A DNA stretch of 10,660 bases, from contig CAKQVC010000044.1 of assembly GCA_934277655.1 (NCBI GenBank), positions 1-10,660 on the forward strand, in the 5' to 3' direction. The DNA is from an uncultured Clostridia bacterium (lineage in GTDB: Bacteria; Bacillota; Clostridia; Peptostreptococcales; Anaerovoracaceae). The notes under the pieces are model-generated. The model was not told the origin of the DNA and did not search any database. It saw only the letters and a program-made list of their open reading frames with translations. A program made the position numbers and the translations under genes. This document shows, piece by piece, positions 7,514-10,660 of this stretch (positions are counted from its first letter, which is position 1; every line of letters starts with the position of its first letter).

Positions 7514-7548
7514 TTATGATAAATATTCTATCATAAATTTTGCAAAAT
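7514..7548 (-). promoter_or_regulatory. Palindromic operator and promoter region of the MFS operon
   Basis: Two adjoining symmetric sites lie 33-67 bases before the MFS start. One is a perfect inverted repeat TTATGATA-N7-TATCATAA (7514-7536). The other is a perfect 12-base palindrome ATTTTGCAAAAT (7537-7548). On the minus strand the first site contains an extended -10-like TGATAGAAT with only a poor -35, and an alternative pair TTGCAA-N18-TATCAT overlaps both sites. The exact promoter is therefore uncertain, but the symmetry over a promoter-like region suggests a dimeric regulator. I do not recognise the binding protein. Confidence 0.5.
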
Positions 7549-7584
7549 GTATCGTAGTAATGTCATAGTTTATAAATTGTTAAG

Positions 7585-7701
7585 GACAAAAGTACGCATA
7601 ACGAAATCTGAGATTTCTATGCGCACATAGCACTCACGAGTGAGTGCTGCTCCGTAAGGTGCTTTTGTCGTTATTTCAGAAATACCGCATAGCGATATTT
7701 C
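7585..7701. repeat. Multi-hairpin intergenic element (cloverleaf-like)
   Basis: A compact, highly symmetric non-coding segment. Arms 7585-7595 (GACAAAAGTAC) and 7659-7669 (GTGCTTTTGTC) form an 11-base-pair outer stem with one G-U pair when read on the plus strand. It encloses hairpin A (7596-7622: GCATA/TATGC, a two-base bulge, GAAATC/GATTTC, loop TGA) and hairpin B (7629-7648: AGCACTCAC/GTGAGTGCT). A third hairpin (7679-7701: GAAATA-CGC/GCG-TATTTC with one mismatch) follows. A fourth small one (7649-7662) competes with the right outer arm. It fills the space between the terminator of the M20 operon and the MFS promoter. Form and location resemble dispersed palindromic intergenic repeats, but only one copy is in this window, so repetition is inferred. 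A structured RNA is the alternative. Confidence 0.55.
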
Positions 7702-7710
7702 CTGCATAAT

Positions 7711-7765
7711 AAAAAACCTCCGATAATCTATATAGTGCATGAACCACATCTGTTATCGGAGGTTT
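7711..7765 (-). terminator. Rho-independent terminator of the carrier-M20 operon
   Basis: On the minus strand AAACCTCCGATAA (7753-7765) and TTATCGGAGGTTT (7714-7726) form a perfect 13-base-pair stem with a 26-base loop, followed by TTTTTT (7711-7716, overlapping the stem end). It starts 11 bases after the stop codon of the M20 hydrolase gene. The loop is long for a terminator. On the plus strand the trailing T run is short, so it acts mainly on minus-strand transcripts. Confidence 0.88.
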
Positions 7766-7776
7766 ATCATTTCGCT

Positions 7777-9012
7777 TTATTCTAAATATCTTTTACGTTT
7801 TTCATTATAATCAGACTTGATCTTGTCTTGCAGTGCCGGATCAAGACAAATATCGACTGCCGCACAAGTATAGGCTTTGATAACATCTTTCATCGTCTGC
7901 AGTGTAGCGGCGGTGTTCACCGTCAACATTGCGCTTTGATCATGAACGATGACAGGCTTACCTTCTTTTGGTGCAATTTCCATGTATACCGTCGGACAGA
8001 CATAACTTACGTTGCCGATATCCGAAGAGCCAGAGCCCGGGTACTTATCTTCCGGTGTGAAATTTTCATAACCAAGGTCTTCTAAATGCTTACGACATAC
8101 ATCCGCAAAGGAAAGGATGTTAATCATATCATCGGTAGGATTTTCGTAATCTCGATATTCTAATTTTGCACCGGTTGCCAGTTCGGAAGCTTCTGCAATG
8201 CGGATGACCTGCTCACGCAATTTTCGAAGCTGCCCTTTTGTTTTTGCCCGCATACCGAATTTGCATTGTGCAAAATCAGGAACAGTGTTAGCAGCTGTTC
8301 CTCCGGCTGTAATAATACCATGAATCAGGCAATCTTTTCCCATATGCTGACGATAAGCATTGACGCTGTTAAACATCTGAATAACGGCATCCAGGGCATT
8401 CACACCTCTTTCCGGATTTTGTGCGGCATGTGCAGCAACACCATGGAAAGTAAATTCAATCGAGTTCATCGCAAGTGCAAGGGTTTCAATCGAGTTAAAT
8501 TCATCTAGATGCGCTTGAAAAGCAAAATCAACATTGTCAAAAATGCCATCCTGAATCATGTCATATTTCCCACCGAAGGTTTCTTCTGCCGGCGTTCCGA
8601 TAACCTGTACCTGACAGCCAAGCTGATCAGAAACTGCAGCTAAGGTTACTGCACATCCGCACATGCTGGCTGCAATCCAGTTATGACCACAGGCATGTCC
8701 GGGACCACCATCCTTACCGAATCCGGGAAGTGCATCATATTCTGCAATGAATGCGATATGCAAAGGCTGTTTCACGCATTTTTGCGGTCTATATGTTGCA
8801 ACGAAAGCGGTTGGAAGCGCCTGACAGGGGTGACTTACCTGAAAGCCCTTTTCTTCTAAGTACTTACATAAGTAAGCGGATGATTCATATTCTTCGCCGC
8901 CAAGTTCCGGATGATGAAAAACGTAATCCGAAATAGCGCAGAATGATTGAAATTCTTGATTTAGTTTATCATCAAGTTTTTGATATAACGCAGTGTTTTG
9001 TCTTGTTTCCAT
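7777..9012 (-). CDS. M20 family amidohydrolase, PM20D2/AbgB-like
   Basis: A 411-residue cytosolic metallohydrolase of peptidase family M20, which cleaves amide bonds of dipeptides or N-acyl/aroyl amino acids with two metal ions. Seen: HPELGGEE (34-41), IAEYDALPG (89-97), GPGHACGHN with metal ligand H110 (104-111), GTPAEETFGGK with catalytic/metal E143-E144 (139-149), H168 in FQAHLDE, the dimerization-domain segment AAHAAQNPERGVNALDA, and a closing VIVHDQSA histidine. The combination GHACGHN, GTPAEE-GGK and HGIITAGGTAANTVPD is characteristic of the PM20D2 (ACY1L2)/p-aminobenzoyl-glutamate hydrolase B branch; the true substrate cannot be read off. GGGGAG lies 7 bases before the ATG. It follows the YfcC-like carrier gene by 13 bases and is followed by a strong terminator, forming a two-gene operon in which the carrier probably imports what this enzyme hydrolyses. 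Confidence 0.92.
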   Translation of the reverse strand: METRQNTALYQKLDDKLNQEFQSFCAISDYVFHHPELGGEEYESSAYLCKYLEEKGFQVSHPCQALPTAFVATYRPQKCVKQPLHIAFIAEYDALPGFGKDGGPGHACGHNWIAASMCGCAVTLAAVSDQLGCQVQVIGTPAEETFGGKYDMIQDGIFDNVDFAFQAHLDEFNSIETLALAMNSIEFTFHGVAAHAAQNPERGVNALDAVIQMFNSVNAYRQHMGKDCLIHGIITAGGTAANTVPDFAQCKFGMRAKTKGQLRKLREQVIRIAEASELATGAKLEYRDYENPTDDMINILSFADVCRKHLEDLGYENFTPEDKYPGSGSSDIGNVSYVCPTVYMEIAPKEGKPVIVHDQSAMLTVNTAATLQTMKDVIKAYTCAAVDICLDPALQDKIKSDYNEKRKRYLE

Positions 9013-9025
9013 TTATTTTCTCCCC

Positions 9026-10474
9026 TTATGCTCCGTATCCAAAAATTGTCATGAGAATCAATCCGATACAACAGGTCGGAATGTAGACAATACATACAAA
9101 TTTGAATGCTTCCTTCAAATATTTGAAAAAATCAACACCAGCCATCGTTGCCATTGCATAGTTGATACCATCCCAAGGAACAACCCATCCGAACGTACCT
9201 GTACCAAAAGCATAAGCAGATACTACAATCTGTCTTGGAATCTTAAGCAGGTCGGATAACGGCGCCATAATCGGCATCAAGGATGCAGCAAGGCCGGAGC
9301 TGCTCTGAATGAACAACATCGCGATGGATGCGATTAAGAACATGACTAAAACACAAATTACCTTTGGCATGTCAGATAATGTACCGGATAAGCTATGCAG
9401 CATGGTATCCATAGTATTACTATCTTCCAGGATCTTAGAAATAACTCTGGATGCACTGATTAAGAGTACTGCAGATAATACGGAAGACATTCCTTCCATG
9501 AATTTGCTGATCATATCATTGACTTTTAAGCCGCCAATCAACGGAATAAGGATACCCATAAAGAAGAATACGGACGCAATTTCCGTAAACCACCATCCTT
9601 GCTTCATAACACCATAAACGATTAAAGCAAGACCTGCCAGCGTAAGAATGATGACAAGAGAGCCTCTGACACTGAGACCTTCCAGGGCATCTGTCGTATA
9701 TTTTCCATATTCTTCTCTCTTTTTTAAGTCGCTCTCGTAACAGATGGATGTTTCCGGGTGTGCTTTTACTTTGAGTGCATATCGAAGAATATAGATACTC
9801 GTCAGGCCCATCATGACAGCCCACATAGCGATTCTGACACCAATACCGGACATCATCGGCACTTCTGCAAGTGCTTGACCGACACCGACATTATATGGAT
9901 TGATAAATGCCACGGATGCACCGACAGCGACAGAAAAATGTACCATCATTAAGCCTACCATAGAGTCAAAGCCCATGGAAACCATTAACGGTACGATGAC
10001 CATGATAAACGGAATAGACTCTTCGTAGATACCTGCGGTTGCTGCTGCCAATCCAAACGCGTAAACACATACAGGAATAATGATATATGACTTTGTGCCA
10101 AATCTTTTTACCAAGGAATTGATGCCGTTAGTAATCGCACCTGTTCCAATGATAGCGGTAAACGCGCCTGCACAAATCATAATTAAAAAGCTGATATCTG
10201 CAGCGTCCAAAGCTCCTTCCATAAAAGCTGTCCATAAATCGGAGAATCCTTGTGGATTGGAATCGGTATAGTGGAAGGATGTCGGATCAATAACTTCTCT
10301 AGTATCTCCACCTAGAGCACTGATGGCCACTTCCGTTCTGTCGTAAGTACCGCCCGGAATGATGTAGGTCAACAACGCAAGAATAACGATTATAAAAAAT
10401 ACAATAATTAACGGATGCAAATCAGCGAGTTTCTCCCACTTCAGAGATTTTTTTGTTTCTTCAGACTTTTTCAT
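9026..10474 (-). CDS. YfcC/DcuC-superfamily membrane carrier
   Basis: A 482-residue inner-membrane carrier of the YfcC family (DcuC fold). Relatives include putative basic amino acid antiporters and peptide or dicarboxylate carriers. It begins with a short charged tail, then the first helix ending in LLTYIIPGGTYDR (~35-47), the family hallmark. Later come ADISFLIMICAGAF, the ESIPF and FINPYNVGVGQALAEVP segments of the first re-entrant region, and SSSGLAASLMPIMAPLSDL of the second. About ten to twelve hydrophobic helices are evident. Where I expect GDGFTN-type residues in YfcC relatives, this protein has FGTGTFGWVVPWDGINYAM, so it is likely a distinct subgroup. AAGGAGG lies 6 bases before the ATG. 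It is first in an operon with the M20 hydrolase, behind a strong, probably repressible promoter. Import of a small peptide-like or N-acylated amino acid is inferred from the partner gene. Confidence 0.88.
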   Translation of the reverse strand: MKKSEETKKSLKWEKLADLHPLIIVFFIIVILALLTYIIPGGTYDRTEVAISALGGDTREVIDPTSFHYTDSNPQGFSDLWTAFMEGALDAADISFLIMICAGAFTAIIGTGAITNGINSLVKRFGTKSYIIIPVCVYAFGLAAATAGIYEESIPFIMVIVPLMVSMGFDSMVGLMMVHFSVAVGASVAFINPYNVGVGQALAEVPMMSGIGVRIAMWAVMMGLTSIYILRYALKVKAHPETSICYESDLKKREEYGKYTTDALEGLSVRGSLVIILTLAGLALIVYGVMKQGWWFTEIASVFFFMGILIPLIGGLKVNDMISKFMEGMSSVLSAVLLISASRVISKILEDSNTMDTMLHSLSGTLSDMPKVICVLVMFLIASIAMLFIQSSSGLAASLMPIMAPLSDLLKIPRQIVVSAYAFGTGTFGWVVPWDGINYAMATMAGVDFFKYLKEAFKFVCIVYIPTCCIGLILMTIFGYGA

Positions 10475-10513
10475 TTTTGTCCTCCTTATACGGTGGATAT
10501 GCTAGCACATTCT

Positions 10514-10596
10514 GAATAATATTATTTTTACAATTATTTTACGAATAATTTTATTCTATGTCAAGCAAAAAATAATAATTATGAAGAAAATTATTC
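10514..10596. promoter_or_regulatory. Three operator-like inverted repeats, GAATAA-N2-TTATTC type
   Basis: Three related 14-base symmetric sites read on the plus strand: GAATAATATTATTT (10514-10527), GAATAATTTTATTC (10543-10556, perfect) and GAAGAAAATTATTC (10583-10596). The third extends outward to ATTATGAA/TTCATAAT-type arms. They lie downstream of, within and upstream of the promoter, with start-to-start spacings of 29 and 40 bases. The half-site TGAAT/ATTCA resembles ARG boxes bound by ArgR/AhrC, but the arms are six bases apart instead of four. The third site also partly resembles a CodY box, with about four mismatches. The region is very AT-rich, so some symmetry could be chance, but the perfect copy exactly between -35 and -10 argues for function. 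Confidence 0.5.
10536..10564 (-). promoter_or_regulatory. Strong promoter of the carrier-M20 operon
   Basis: On the minus strand a perfect TTGACA (10559-10564) is 17 bases from TAAAAT (10536-10541), one base off the consensus TATAAT. Transcription should begin near 10529, giving a leader of about 55 bases before the carrier ATG. The spacer is almost wholly occupied by a perfect inverted repeat (10543-10556). A protein bound there would sterically block RNA polymerase. Confidence 0.8.
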
Positions 10597-10647
10597 ATAA
10601 TTGATGTTTTTTGTTGTTCAACATGTTAAACTAGAATTAGAAAATGT

Positions 10648-10656
10648 AAAGGAGAT
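10648..10656 (+). promoter_or_regulatory. Ribosome binding site of a probable divergent gene starting past the right edge
   Basis: AAAGGAGAT on the plus strand, four bases before the end of the window, is a strong Shine-Dalgarno sequence with no start codon left in the window. This implies a divergently transcribed gene beginning a few bases further on. A near-palindrome TTCAACATGTTAAA (10617-10630), with perfect core AACATGTT, lies just upstream and could be an operator or overlap its promoter (TAGAAT at 10632-10637 is -10-like, but its -35 is poor). A divergent neighbour of a regulated carrier operon is often its regulator, but nothing here shows that. Confidence 0.5.
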
Positions 10657-10660
10657 ATCC

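Noticed and set aside
7585..7669. tRNA gene suggested by the cloverleaf-like fold
   Set aside because: No GGTTC-type T-loop, no anticodon-sized seven-base loop, no CCA end, and the inner hairpin loops are only two to four bases.

Overview
The window looks like the chromosome of a low-to-mid GC member of the Bacillota, most likely an anaerobic clostridial lineage. The evidence is strong AGGAGG-type ribosome binding sites, the mutL-miaA order, a MutL carrying the endonuclease motif of bacteria that lack MutH, a XerS-like recombinase directly after miaA, and a YfcC-type transporter paired with an M20 hydrolase. The exact taxon cannot be fixed from the sequence. Every complete gene lies on the minus strand, so transcription runs from high to low coordinates. 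Only the ribosome binding site of a probable plus-strand gene is visible, at the right edge.

There are three transcription units, read right to left. (1) 10564 to 7711: a near-consensus promoter whose -35/-10 spacer is an inverted repeat drives a YfcC/DcuC-superfamily carrier (9026-10474) and an M20 amidohydrolase (7777-9012). The unit ends at a strong hairpin terminator (7711-7765). It looks like an uptake-and-hydrolysis pair for a peptide-like or N-acylated amino acid. (2) About 7550 to 3708: a palindrome-rich promoter region precedes an MFS transporter (6261-7481), a PEP mutase/isocitrate lyase-family enzyme (5408-6259), a nitrilase (4443-5363) and a YfcE-type metallophosphoesterase (3789-4334). 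A probable terminator lies at 3708-3752. Genes are 1 to about 110 bases apart, and the first three are visibly richer in GC than their surroundings. Together they look like a small-molecule catabolic or detoxification cassette of unknown substrate. (3) 3696 to the left edge: an extended -10 promoter drives mutL (1523-3580), miaA (450-1409) and a tyrosine recombinase (1-504, cut by the window edge) whose start lies inside the end of miaA. These are mismatch repair, tRNA modification and probable chromosome resolution functions.

The most unusual parts are non-coding or contextual. One is a 117-base multi-hairpin element (7585-7701) between the terminator of unit 1 and the promoter of unit 2. 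Another is a set of three related 14-base inverted repeats over the promoter of unit 1. The third is the transporter/lyase-fold/nitrilase cassette, for which I know no described pathway. No tRNA, rRNA, CRISPR array, insertion sequence or prophage was seen.
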